Part shown: piece after piece, positions 1 to 7,149 of the stretch | Layout: each line of letters opens with the position of its first letter | Numbering within the stretch: the stretch's first letter is position 1 | Source of the DNA: Billgrantia kenyensis | GTDB taxonomy: Bacteria > Pseudomonadota > Gammaproteobacteria > Pseudomonadales > Halomonadaceae | Direction: 5' to 3' | NCBI RefSeq assembly: GCF_013697085.1 | Contig: NZ_JACEFT010000032.1 | Coordinates: 1 to 45,872, forward strand | DNA length: 45,872 nt | Made by a program: the position numbers and the translations under genes | The notes under the pieces: generated by a model | The model's input: the letters and a program-made list of their open reading frames with translations, nothing else | Databases searched by the model: none | What the model was told of the DNA's origin: nothing

Positions 1-26
1 AACTCGTCGCTGTACTTGTTCCTCAT
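1..26 (-). CDS. IS3-family transposase OrfA, N-terminal fragment (continues outside)
   Basis: ATG on the minus strand at 26-24 is followed by codons for MRNKYSDE, a typical start of IS3-family OrfA, the helix-turn-helix protein that precedes the OrfB integrase by frameshift. The window ends after eight codons, so neither the rest of OrfA nor the DDE domain can be checked. Confidence 0.6.
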
Positions 27-28
27 AG

Positions 29-69
29 AAAAACCCCGAAGGTTGGATTGGGTGTCCAACTTTCGGGGT
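29..69 (-). terminator. IS-borne intrinsic terminator, reading into the IS
   Basis: Arms at 55-69 and 33-47 form a 15-bp stem with one mismatch around a 7-base loop. On the minus strand the stem is followed by five T. It lies between the IS terminus and the transposase ATG, so it should stop transcripts entering the IS from ttcA, the next gene inward, which is transcribed towards it. Confidence 0.65.
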
Positions 70-119
70 GCAGTTCAGCCATCTGGCCGGACGGGTCTCT
101 TCGTTGGCGCGCGAAACGC

Positions 120-1067
120 TCAGGCGTCCAGCGACAGGTTCAGCGCATCGATGCGGCGCTCCTGCATGCGCGCCTGCTTCGCTTCCAGCCCTTCGAAATC
201 GAACAGCTCGCGGTCGGCCAGCTGCGAAGGCGCCACGTTGGTCACCGCCTTGAACATGGTCTCGATGCGCCCCGGGTGCTTGCGCTCCCACTCGGCCAGC
301 ATCTCCTTGACCACCTGGCGCTGCAGGTTGGGCTGTGAGCCACAGAGATTGCACGGAATGATGGGGAAGTCCATCAGGCGGGCGAACTCGGCTATGTCCG
401 CTTCGCGGCAATAGGCCAGGGGCCGGATCACGATGTTCTTGCCGTCGTCGGAGAGCAGCTTGGGTGGCATCGCCTTGAGAGTGCCGCCATAGAACATGTT
501 GAGAAACAGCGTCTCCAGTATGTCCTCGCGATGGTGGCCAAGTGCCACCTTGGTCGCACCGATCTCCTCGGCAAACCCGTAGAGGGAGCCACGCCGCAGG
601 CGAGAGCAGAGCGCACAGGTGGTCTTGCCCTCCGGGGTTTTCTCCTTCACTACCGAGTAGGTGTCGCGCTCGAGGATGTAATATTCGACGCCGATGCGTT
701 CCAGGTAATCGGGAAGCACGTGCTCGGGAAAGCCGGGTTGCTTCTGGTCGAGGTTGACCGCCACCAGGGAAAAATTCACCGGCGCGTTGCGCTGCAGGTT
801 GCGCAGGATCTCCAGCAGGGTATAGCTGTCCTTGCCCCCACTCAGGCAGACCATGACCCTGTCCCCCTCGTGGATCATGCCATAGTCGATGATGGCATTG
901 CCGACATGTCGGCGCAGGCGCTTCTGGAGCTTGTTGAACTCACGTCGTCCCTTGGCATCGAGTGCATCGAGCGCAGAGGTATTGGCAAGCGCCTGCCGCG
1001 GCTCCTGGGAAGCGCTAGCGTCGGCGGCGAGTTGGGGGTCGAAGATGCTGGCGTCTTGCATGGTCAC
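120..1067 (-). CDS. ttcA: tRNA 2-thiocytidine(32) synthetase TtcA
   Basis: TtcA is a cytoplasmic iron-sulfur, ATP-using enzyme that thiolates C32 in the anticodon loop of certain tRNAs. The 315-aa protein has the PP-loop SGGKDS at 76-81, which adenylates the tRNA base. It also has CALC at 151-154 and CNLC at 239-242, matching the cysteines that hold the [4Fe-4S] cluster in E. coli TtcA. Length is close to the family norm. It is the last gene of a minus-strand series (DUF294, exonuclease, ttcA), 86 bases after the exonuclease. Only about 40 bases separate its stop from the IS, so its own terminator may have been replaced by the IS hairpin at 29-69. Confidence 0.95.
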   Translation of the reverse strand: MTMQDASIFDPQLAADASASQEPRQALANTSALDALDAKGRREFNKLQKRLRRHVGNAIIDYGMIHEGDRVMVCLSGGKDSYTLLEILRNLQRNAPVNFSLVAVNLDQKQPGFPEHVLPDYLERIGVEYYILERDTYSVVKEKTPEGKTTCALCSRLRRGSLYGFAEEIGATKVALGHHREDILETLFLNMFYGGTLKAMPPKLLSDDGKNIVIRPLAYCREADIAEFARLMDFPIIPCNLCGSQPNLQRQVVKEMLAEWERKHPGRIETMFKAVTNVAPSQLADRELFDFEGLEAKQARMQERRIDALNLSLDA

Positions 1068-1153
1068 AGGCTGCTCGGGGCATGGTGAATGACGGCAGCC
1101 ATCCTATCATCGCCACTGCCTCGAGGCGACGCTATCAGGAAGGTTTCAGGCCT

Positions 1154-1783
1154 TCATGCCTCACGGCGCTGCTGCAAACCGGGTCGCTCGAGGCGCAGGT
1201 ACATCAAAGCCGTGGTCACGGCGTCACCCAGGGCGGTGTGGCGCCCCATCACCGGCACGCTCAGCGCTTCTGCCACTGTCTCGAAGCGCTGGGTGCTCGG
1301 CTCTGGCTCCATCACGCTGCGACGCTGATGCCGGTGGTAGAGCTGAGCCACGTCGATGCCGCTGTTGGGCAGATCGAAGTCGAAGCGAGGCCGAATCTGG
1401 CGGTTGAGAATGGCGAGGTCGAAATCGAGCCGCCAGGCCAGCAGTGGCCGATTGCCCACGAAGTCGAGAAATTTTACCAAGGCATCGTCTAGATCGACCC
1501 CGTCGTCAAGATCCACGCCGCGCAGGCCATGGATGCGAATCGAATCACCGGTTAGCGTGACGGGGCGCCTTAGCCGAAGCTCCAGCGATTCGCTGGTCAA
1601 CACCCTGTCGCCACGCACCTTGACCGCCCCGATGGAAACGGGTTCGGCGACGCGAGTATCGGTTCCCGTGGTCTCGCAGTGGATGGCCACCAGCTCGTCG
1701 CCGGTATAGGGATGAAAGAGCCAGGCATACTTTCCGCCGGCATGGCGACGCCGATCATTGGCCCGGCGCAATACTCGAAACAT
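1154..1783 (-). CDS. DEDDh-type 3'-5' exonuclease-like protein with altered first catalytic residue
   Basis: This 209-aa protein has the RNase-T/DnaQ-like exonuclease fold seen in DNA polymerase III epsilon relatives. ExoII (RLDFDLAILN, Asp122) and ExoIII (RHTALGD, His182 and Asp187) are intact. ExoI reads AIHCETTG: Glu37 is present, but His35 stands where the first metal-binding Asp normally is (codon CAC at 1681-1679). I chose the start at 1783 because AGGAGGAG lies just upstream; an in-frame start at 1825 would overlap the DUF294 stop. It lies 28 bases after the DUF294 gene, a pairing also found beside acetate symporters in Pseudomonas (PA3232-PA3235 type cluster, from memory). Activity is doubtful; a binding or regulatory role is possible. 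Confidence 0.8.
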   Translation of the reverse strand: MFRVLRRANDRRRHAGGKYAWLFHPYTGDELVAIHCETTGTDTRVAEPVSIGAVKVRGDRVLTSESLELRLRRPVTLTGDSIRIHGLRGVDLDDGVDLDDALVKFLDFVGNRPLLAWRLDFDLAILNRQIRPRFDFDLPNSGIDVAQLYHRHQRRSVMEPEPSTQRFETVAEALSVPVMGRHTALGDAVTTALMYLRLERPGLQQRREA

Positions 1784-1811
1784 GCTTCTCCTCCTGAGTG
1801 CTCCGCCTGCC

Positions 1812-3632
1812 TCACGTATATTCAAGGTGGTAGCGCTGGGACAGGCTTTGCTTGAAGTCCTTGACGATGTGCAATGCTTCCCGCATCAGGTCGCGTTCGA
1901 GTGACGACAGCTCCTGCACCACGACGCGGTCGGGGCTCTTGCCTTCCACGTCTCCCTCCAGGCGTTTCAGCTGCTGCTTGAGTCTCAGCTCGGTAAAAAG
2001 CGACAGCGCCTCGGCCAGGTTTTCGGCCACCTTCTCCTCCAGCCGGCCGTCAGCCGCCAAGGCCTCGAGTCGCTCCAGGGTAGATGTCTGATTGATGCGT
2101 CGTTCCAACGCCATGGTGCGAACGCCATGAACGATCGGGAAAATACCGCCCTTCTTGATATCGATACCGTGTTGCGGCTTCTTGAGCGAACCGAACAGGG
2201 TCAGCGGCGTCGAGAAACGCAGCGCCGTCCGAGCGAAGTAGGAGAGCAGGATTTCGTCACGCGAGCACTGTTCGAAGAGCGACAGGCGCACGCGATCCAG
2301 CAGCGCCGGGTTCCCCGCGACCGCATGGGAGTCGAGCATGATGGCCAGCTTCATCAGGCTGTCGCCGTCGCGCTTGGCGGCCCAGCGCGCGATACGCTCT
2401 TGCCACTGGGAGACCGAGCCCACCCACTCCGGGTTGTTGACCATGATGTTACCGGGACACGGTGGATAGCCCAGCTCTATCAGGGTCTCGGTAAGGCGCT
2501 GCATCTGCTCGCCCACGTCCGGCCAGTCCAGCCCATCGGCGAGTATCAGGCCATTGTCCTGATCGGTCTTGAGTATCTGCTCGCCGCGCCCCTCGCTGCC
2601 CATCACCATGAGGCAGCTGTCGCGATGGTAACGCTCGTCGATAAGAAAGCCCCAGGCCTTCGACATGATGCGGCCATTGAGCGCGGCCAGCAGCCCCATG
2701 GCAAAGCGCAGCTTGACGCCCTGGGCCATCAGCGCCTTGACCAGCTCGGGCGTGCGGCGGCTGGCACGGAACAAGGCATCGAGGGTGTCGGCCTGCTCCA
2801 CCTGCAGACTGACGACGTAGCTGCGGCTGGAGAAAAAGCTGAGCACATCGGTCAGCTCAACCACCCCGATGGGACGCTCCTGCTCCATGACGACCACCCG
2901 CTCCACCTTGAAGCGGGTCATCATCACCAGCACCTCGAACAGGTACTGCTCGGGGCGGACCGTGACCAACTCGAAATGCGCAATCTCCTGAAGAGGGCTC
3001 TCCTTATCACGCCCTTGTAGCACGAGCGCATCGAGCAGATCGGTCTTGGTCACCATCCCTGCCCCATCGCCGTTCTCCACCAGCAGGCTGTCGGCATGGC
3101 TTTCATGCAGCCTCGCCACCGCTTCGGCGATGGTGGTAGCCGACCCCATACACAGCGGTGGGCGCATGCACTCGCTGACCCGTGCCAGCATGAAGCCCGC
3201 CATGGTCACGCCGCCCTCGGCGCGCTGCTCGGTCAGCAGTCGCGCCTTGTGTGCCAGGGTCTGCTGGAAAAACTCAGCGAAAGGAGGGTAGTCGTCGCAA
3301 AGCTGCAGGAAGAGCGCCTTGGGCAGCAGGTAGCAAAGGCTCTCCTGCTCGGCGCGAAAGCGATAGCGACTCTTGCGATTGAGAATACTGATGGCGCCGA
3401 AGAGATCTCCGGCCGTGTAGTGGCCTATGCGCTCGCGGGACCCCGGCTGAGTGGTGTCCAGCTCGGCCACCTCTCCCTTGTGGATGAGGAAGACGAATTC
3501 GCCGGGCTGACCTGTCTCGAGGATGATCTCGTCGCGGTCAAAATACGCCAGGTCAATGCCGCTACGCACACGCTCCCGCCCCTCCTCATCCAGAAAGGAG
3601 AACGGCGGCTGGGAAAGATCGACTTCGACCAT
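1812..3632 (-). CDS. cNMP-binding / CBS-pair / DUF294 nucleotidyltransferase-like protein
   Basis: The protein is predicted to be cytoplasmic, 606 aa, with a multi-sensor layout. Residues about 14-130 form a cyclic-nucleotide-binding fold, about 160-275 a CBS pair (adenine-nucleotide sensor). Around 343-362 the nucleotidyltransferase-like motif GSEGRGEQ...TDQD is seen, followed by a DUF294 C-terminal helical domain. The family resembles the GlnD nucleotidyltransferase domain, but its substrate is not known to me. The start at 3632 has AAGGGTGA about seven bases upstream; an upstream in-frame extension to 3740 lacks a clear ribosome site. It is divergent from the DUF4212/symporter genes across a 748-base gap and leads the exonuclease gene. 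In this context it may adjust acetate use to a nucleotide signal; that role is inference. Confidence 0.85.
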   Translation of the reverse strand: MVEVDLSQPPFSFLDEEGRERVRSGIDLAYFDRDEIILETGQPGEFVFLIHKGEVAELDTTQPGSRERIGHYTAGDLFGAISILNRKSRYRFRAEQESLCYLLPKALFLQLCDDYPPFAEFFQQTLAHKARLLTEQRAEGGVTMAGFMLARVSECMRPPLCMGSATTIAEAVARLHESHADSLLVENGDGAGMVTKTDLLDALVLQGRDKESPLQEIAHFELVTVRPEQYLFEVLVMMTRFKVERVVVMEQERPIGVVELTDVLSFFSSRSYVVSLQVEQADTLDALFRASRRTPELVKALMAQGVKLRFAMGLLAALNGRIMSKAWGFLIDERYHRDSCLMVMGSEGRGEQILKTDQDNGLILADGLDWPDVGEQMQRLTETLIELGYPPCPGNIMVNNPEWVGSVSQWQERIARWAAKRDGDSLMKLAIMLDSHAVAGNPALLDRVRLSLFEQCSRDEILLSYFARTALRFSTPLTLFGSLKKPQHGIDIKKGGIFPIVHGVRTMALERRINQTSTLERLEALAADGRLEEKVAENLAEALSLFTELRLKQQLKRLEGDVEGKSPDRVVVQELSSLERDLMREALHIVKDFKQSLSQRYHLEYT

Positions 3633-3903
3633 CTCGTCACCCTTGTTGTTAGGCCACCATGCTTTGCCTCGGGTCATGAGCCCCGAGAAGCTCTGTGCAG
3701 TTCGGCGATCGATCATCGAGCCAGAGTGCCAAGCGGCCAAGACTGACGACAGCTGCAGTCGAGCATGCCCGAATGGTTGCTATGCAACCAGATCGCTTGT
3801 CAGGCATGACATTGGCCTGGCCACACACATCCCTGTCAGCTCGTAGAGCAAAAAACACTTATCCCTCGAGCAGGATAACAGTCCCAAGTTTCAAGAGATA
3901 AGC

Positions 3904-4009
3904 TAGACCAACGTCCAAGAGCGAGCAGTTAGGAAAGCGCCACGTTTTTATAGACAATGGTCTTAAGAGGAATGCTGATAGACAAAAGTCCAATGCTAGA
4001 CAATCGTCC
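3904..4009. promoter_or_regulatory. four copies of a palindromic operator-like motif (candidate CrbR sites)
   Basis: Copies lie at 3904-3916 (TAGACCAACGTCC), 3951-3963 (TAGACAATGGTCT), 3979-3991 (TAGACAAAAGTCC) and 3997-4009 (TAGACAATCGTCC). Each has the dyad core GAC-N4-GTC. Start-to-start spacings are 47, 28 and 18 bases. Two further copies lie upstream of acs. A shared motif in front of both acetate loci fits a LuxR-type regulator such as CrbR, but binding by CrbR itself is inferred. Confidence 0.55.
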
Positions 4010-4061
4010 TATCATCGCCAGACCGCCCGGCTCCGCAAGCCGACAACAAAAAAGCAAGTCA

Positions 4062-4083
4062 TTGTTTTTTAACAAAAAAACAA
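4062..4083. repeat. A/T-rich inverted repeat in the divergent gap
   Basis: TTGTTTTTT at 4062-4070 and AAAAAACAA at 4075-4083 form a nine-base dyad around AACA. It stands out against the GC-rich surroundings. It could be an upstream promoter element, a site for a nucleoid protein, or a weak hairpin. No specific function can be read from it. Confidence 0.4.
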
Positions 4084-4380
4084 AGCAACATTTCATCCAA
4101 GTTTACTCATGATACGAAAGTCTGGGATTTTATTTTTCGTGTTTATTGACCACTATTGAGCGTGAGGCATTCGGGGTAAACACACCCAAAATCAGCGACT
4201 CGACAAGGCTGACTAGACGTGGTGGGAAGTGCGGCTCGACCGCAGGGAGAAAGGAAACTCGCGGCGATTACCTACGCCGAATTCCAAGACGCCTGACTCG
4301 ATTCGTACAGTGTGCCCCCTGATGAATCCCGGCCACTCTTTTACGCTTCCCAACCTTAACAACAAGTGGAGAGCTTCACT

Positions 4381-4641
4381 ATGGCAGATGACAAGAGCAA
4401 TGCTGCTGAATACTGGAAGGCGAACGTTCGCCTGATCACCGGATGCATGATCGTCTGGGCCTTCGTGTCCTACGGCTGCGCCATGCTGTTCCGGCCCCTA
4501 CTCGCGGGCATACCGATCGGAGGCACCGACCTCGGCTTCTGGTTTGCTCAACAGGGCTCCATTCTCACCTTTATCGGCCTGATCTTCTTCTATGCCTGGA
4601 AGATGAACAAGCTCGACCAGAAGTTCGGCCTGGGGGAGTAA
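4381..4641 (+). CDS. DUF4212 small membrane subunit of sodium:solute symporter
   Basis: This 86-aa inner-membrane protein has two predicted helices, about residues 18-40 and 53-73, and a charged C-terminus ending KFGLGE. This is the DUF4212 pattern; members sit directly before a sodium:solute symporter, as YjcH does before ActP. The ATG at 4381 is preferred because GTGGAGAG lies nine bases upstream; a GTG at 4366 would use that same sequence as codons. Six bases separate it from the symporter gene, whose ribosome site GGGGGAG overlaps the end of this gene, so the two are likely made together. Confidence 0.88.
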   Translation: MADDKSNAAEYWKANVRLITGCMIVWAFVSYGCAMLFRPLLAGIPIGGTDLGFWFAQQGSILTFIGLIFFYAWKMNKLDQKFGLGE

Positions 4642-4647
4642 ACCAGC

Positions 4648-6444
4648 ATGAGTCAGTTTGCCATCAACCTGCTTTTCGTGGGTGCCTCGTTCGCCCTCTA
4701 TATCGGCATCGCCATCTGGGCGCGTGCCGGCTCCACCAAGGACTTCTATGTCGCCGGTGGCGGCGTCCACCCGGTCACCAACGGCATGGCCACGGCCGCC
4801 GACTGGATGTCGGCGGCTTCCTTCATTTCCATGGCTGGCCTGCTGGCCTCCGGCGGCTACGCCAACTCGTCATTCCTGATGGGCTGGACCGGCGGCTACG
4901 TGATCCTGGCCATGCTGCTTGCGCCCTACCTGCGTAAGTTCGGCAAGTTCACCGTACCCGACTTCATCGGCGACCGCTTCTACAGCAAGACGGCCCGCGT
5001 GGTAGCGGTAATCTGCCTGATCGTCGCCTCGGTGACCTACGTAATCGGTCAGATGACCGGCGCCGGCGTGGCCTTCTCGCGCTTCCTCGAGGTACCCAGC
5101 AGCACCGGTATCTGGATCGCCGCGGCCATCGTCTTCCTGTATGCGGTATTCGGCGGCATGAAAGGCATCACCTACACCCAGGTGGCCCAGTACATCGTGC
5201 TGATCATCGCCTACACCATTCCGGCGGTGTTCATCGCCTTCCAGCTGACCGGCAACCCGATTCCGATGTTCGGCATGTTCAGCACGCACACCGAGTCCGG
5301 CTTGCCGCTGCTGGCCAAGCTCGACGAGGTGGTCACAGCACTCGGCTTCCAGGACTACACCGCCGACGTCGACAACAAGCTCAACATGGTGCTGTTCACC
5401 CTGTCGCTGATGATCGGTACCGCCGGCCTGCCCCACGTCATCATCCGCTTCTTCACCGTACCCAAGGTGGCCGATGCACGCTGGTCCGCCGGCTGGGCGC
5501 TTGTCTTCATCGCCCTGCTCTACCTGACCGCGCCTGCTGTAGGCTCCATGGCGCGCCTCAACCTGGCCACCACCATCTTCCCGGAAATGGCCGGCCAGGT
5601 GGAGGACTACCAGGAGGCCCTGGCCAATCCGATCCTGTACGAGGAGCGTCCTGACTGGATTCGCACCTGGGAGGACACCGGCCTGATCACCTTCACCGAT
5701 CAAAACAACGACGGGCGCATCCAGATGTACAACGATGCCAACCCGGGCTTCCAGGCCATCGCCAGCGACCTTGGCTGGGCGGGCAACGAGCTGACGGTCA
5801 ACAACGACATCCTGGTACTGGCCAACCCGGAGATCGCCAACCTGCCCGGCTGGGTCATCGGCCTGATCGCAGCGGGTGGTATCGCGGCAGCTCTCTCGAC
5901 CGCGGCAGGCCTGCTGCTGGCCATCTCCTCGGCCATCAGTCATGACCTGATCAAGAACACCATCAACCCCAATATCAGCGAGAAAGGAGAGATGCTGGCT
6001 GCTCGAATCTCCATGGCGGGCGCCATCCTGCTGGCGACCTACCTGGGCCTCAATCCGCCGGGGTTCGCCGCCCAGGTGGTGGCACTCGCCTTCGGTATCG
6101 CCGCCGCCTCGCTGTTCCCGGCGCTGATGATGGGCATCTTCTCTACTCGCATCAACAGCAAGGGCGCCATTGCCGGTATGCTCGCCGGCCTGATCAGCAC
6201 CCTGCTGTACATCTTCACCTACCTGGGCTGGTTCTTCATTTCAGGCACCAACATGCTGCCGAACACTGAAGACAACTGGCTGCTCGGCATCTCCCCGCTC
6301 TCCTTCGGCGCGGTGGGTGCGATGATCAACTTCGCTGTGGCATATGCGGTATCTTCCGCTACCGAGGAGCCGCCGCAAGAGATCCAGGACCTGGTGCAGA
6401 GCGTGCGTTACCCGAAAGGCGCTGGCGCAGCCACAGGCCACTAA
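4648..6444 (+). CDS. sodium:solute symporter, probable acetate/short-carboxylate uptake (VC_2705-type, ActP-like)
   Basis: This 598-aa integral membrane protein of the SLC5/SSS family has about 13 predicted helices. Near the N-terminus it has DFYVAGGG and a TAADWMSAASFIS segment, typical of ActP-like symporters. The partner DUF4212 gene, the CrbS/CrbR pair and acs in the same window support acetate or a similar carboxylate as substrate; this is inference. A soluble insertion of roughly 100 residues (about 308-405) separates two membrane helices and contains DQNNDGRIQMYND at 351-363, which resembles an EF-hand calcium loop. Two strong hairpins follow the gene (6456-6516). Confidence 0.9.
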   Translation: MSQFAINLLFVGASFALYIGIAIWARAGSTKDFYVAGGGVHPVTNGMATAADWMSAASFISMAGLLASGGYANSSFLMGWTGGYVILAMLLAPYLRKFGKFTVPDFIGDRFYSKTARVVAVICLIVASVTYVIGQMTGAGVAFSRFLEVPSSTGIWIAAAIVFLYAVFGGMKGITYTQVAQYIVLIIAYTIPAVFIAFQLTGNPIPMFGMFSTHTESGLPLLAKLDEVVTALGFQDYTADVDNKLNMVLFTLSLMIGTAGLPHVIIRFFTVPKVADARWSAGWALVFIALLYLTAPAVGSMARLNLATTIFPEMAGQVEDYQEALANPILYEERPDWIRTWEDTGLITFTDQNNDGRIQMYNDANPGFQAIASDLGWAGNELTVNNDILVLANPEIANLPGWVIGLIAAGGIAAALSTAAGLLLAISSAISHDLIKNTINPNISEKGEMLAARISMAGAILLATYLGLNPPGFAAQVVALAFGIAAASLFPALMMGIFSTRINSKGAIAGMLAGLISTLLYIFTYLGWFFISGTNMLPNTEDNWLLGISPLSFGAVGAMINFAVAYAVSSATEEPPQEIQDLVQSVRYPKGAGAATGH

Positions 6445-6455
6445 GCCATAATGGC

Positions 6456-6516
6456 TCCCCGGCCCGCTGCGGGCTGGGGACCGAACCAGATCGGGCTTCC
6501 CATCGGGAAGCCCGAT
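6456..6516 (+). terminator. tandem hairpins after the symporter gene
   Basis: Hairpin one (6456-6480) pairs TCCCCGGCCCG with CGGGCTGGGGA around CTG, with one G-U pair. Hairpin two (6490-6516) pairs ATCGGGCTTCCC with GGGAAGCCCGAT around ATC, a perfect 12-bp stem, followed by TGCTTT. The T tract is weak, so they may attenuate or protect mRNA 3' ends rather than fully terminate. They separate the symporter pair from the 171-aa gene. Confidence 0.6.
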
Positions 6517-6537
6517 TGCTTTGAGAAAGGTGGCGTC

Positions 6538-7053
6538 ATGATTTGGCACTTGATTGGGGCGATTTTCGCCGCCCTGGGAGCTGCCGGCCTAGGCCTGCTC
6601 CTGCGCCTGGCCAGCGGCAAGCGACTCCCGAAATGGATCATTCCCGTCTTCGCCGGCCTCGGCATGCTGGGCTACCAGATCCATTACGAATACTCCTGGT
6701 TCGATCACAAGCAGAGCCAGTTGCCGCCTACGGCCCAGGTGGTCGATACCAAGCAGGACAGCATGGTATGGCGACCCTGGACCTACCTGTACCCGATGAC
6801 GGTTGCCTTCAGCGTCGTCGACCAGAGCAGCATGGTGCCTCGCGAGGCTGACGAGCACCAGTTGGTCGAGTTCATCCTCTACCGCTTCGAGAAGGAGTAC
6901 GTGGACCAGCTGTACCACCATCCCTTCCTGATGAACTGCTCCACCGCCGAGATGGTGCCGCTGAGCGAGGAGAGCCGCCAGCCACGCCTGGATGCCTTGC
7001 GCTCGGTGGATGAGGAGTCACGTCTTTATCGTGCCGTCTGCTCGGCCAGGTAA
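6538..7053 (+). CDS. hypothetical small membrane protein between symporter and crbS
   Basis: I do not recognise a named family. The 171-aa product has two N-terminal hydrophobic segments (about 4-24 and 33-49) and then a soluble part of about 120 residues, probably outside the cytoplasmic membrane, with two cysteines (134 and 168) that could form a disulfide. The start at 6538 has GAGAAAGGTGG just upstream; a longer frame from 6451 runs through the hairpins and is unlikely. It lies between the symporter and the sensor kinase on the same strand, so a part in acetate uptake or CrbS signalling is possible but unproven. Confidence 0.75.
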   Translation: MIWHLIGAIFAALGAAGLGLLLRLASGKRLPKWIIPVFAGLGMLGYQIHYEYSWFDHKQSQLPPTAQVVDTKQDSMVWRPWTYLYPMTVAFSVVDQSSMVPREADEHQLVEFILYRFEKEYVDQLYHHPFLMNCSTAEMVPLSEESRQPRLDALRSVDEESRLYRAVCSAR

Positions 7054-7084
7054 CTCTCACCAGCCCGCCAGGTTGGCCCTTCGC

Positions 7085-7108
7085 TCGGCCCGAGTGTCCT
7101 CGGGCCGA
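7085..7108 (+). terminator. hairpin upstream of crbS
   Basis: TCGGCCCGAG (7085-7094) pairs perfectly with CTCGGGCCGA (7099-7108) around TGTC, followed by TATCCCTTT. It may end transcripts of the 171-aa gene. The sequence TAGAAT at 7117-7122 just after it could be the -10 box of a separate crbS promoter, though no good -35 is seen. Confidence 0.5.
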
Positions 7109-7149
7109 TATCCCTTTAGAATGGTCGCTACTTGCGGGGGGGAGAAAGC

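Larger units (their letters stand above)
1..77 (-). mobile_element. IS3-family (IS150-like) element, left terminus, running out of the window
   Basis: These 77 bases are the exact reverse complement of the last 77 bases of the window. Read on the minus strand they begin TGAACTGCACCCCGAAAGTT, which resembles IS150-group termini (TG...CCCC..AAAGTTGGA). A short leader with a hairpin follows, then the first codons of a transposase. Only the end of the element is present. The family call rests on the terminus and the eight visible residues. Confidence 0.72.
3633..4380. promoter_or_regulatory. 748-base divergent regulatory gap between DUF294 and DUF4212/symporter
   Basis: No credible coding sequence is seen. 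The region is clearly more AT-rich than its neighbours, especially 3890-4150. It holds four copies of a 12-13 base palindromic motif (3904-4009), an A/T hairpin (4062-4083) and a half-matching copy of the motif, TAGACGTGGTG, at 4214-4224. No convincing sigma-70 pair could be fixed for either gene. The length and repeated sites suggest activator-controlled divergent promoters. Confidence 0.6.

Noticed and set aside
3649..3740. Longer N-terminus of the DUF294 protein starting at 3740
   Set aside because: The extra 36 residues lack family similarity and a ribosome site, while the ATG at 3632 has a good one.
4229..4435. Short open frame across the DUF4212 promoter region
   Set aside because: It is in a different frame from DUF4212, lacks a ribosome site and overlaps the true start.
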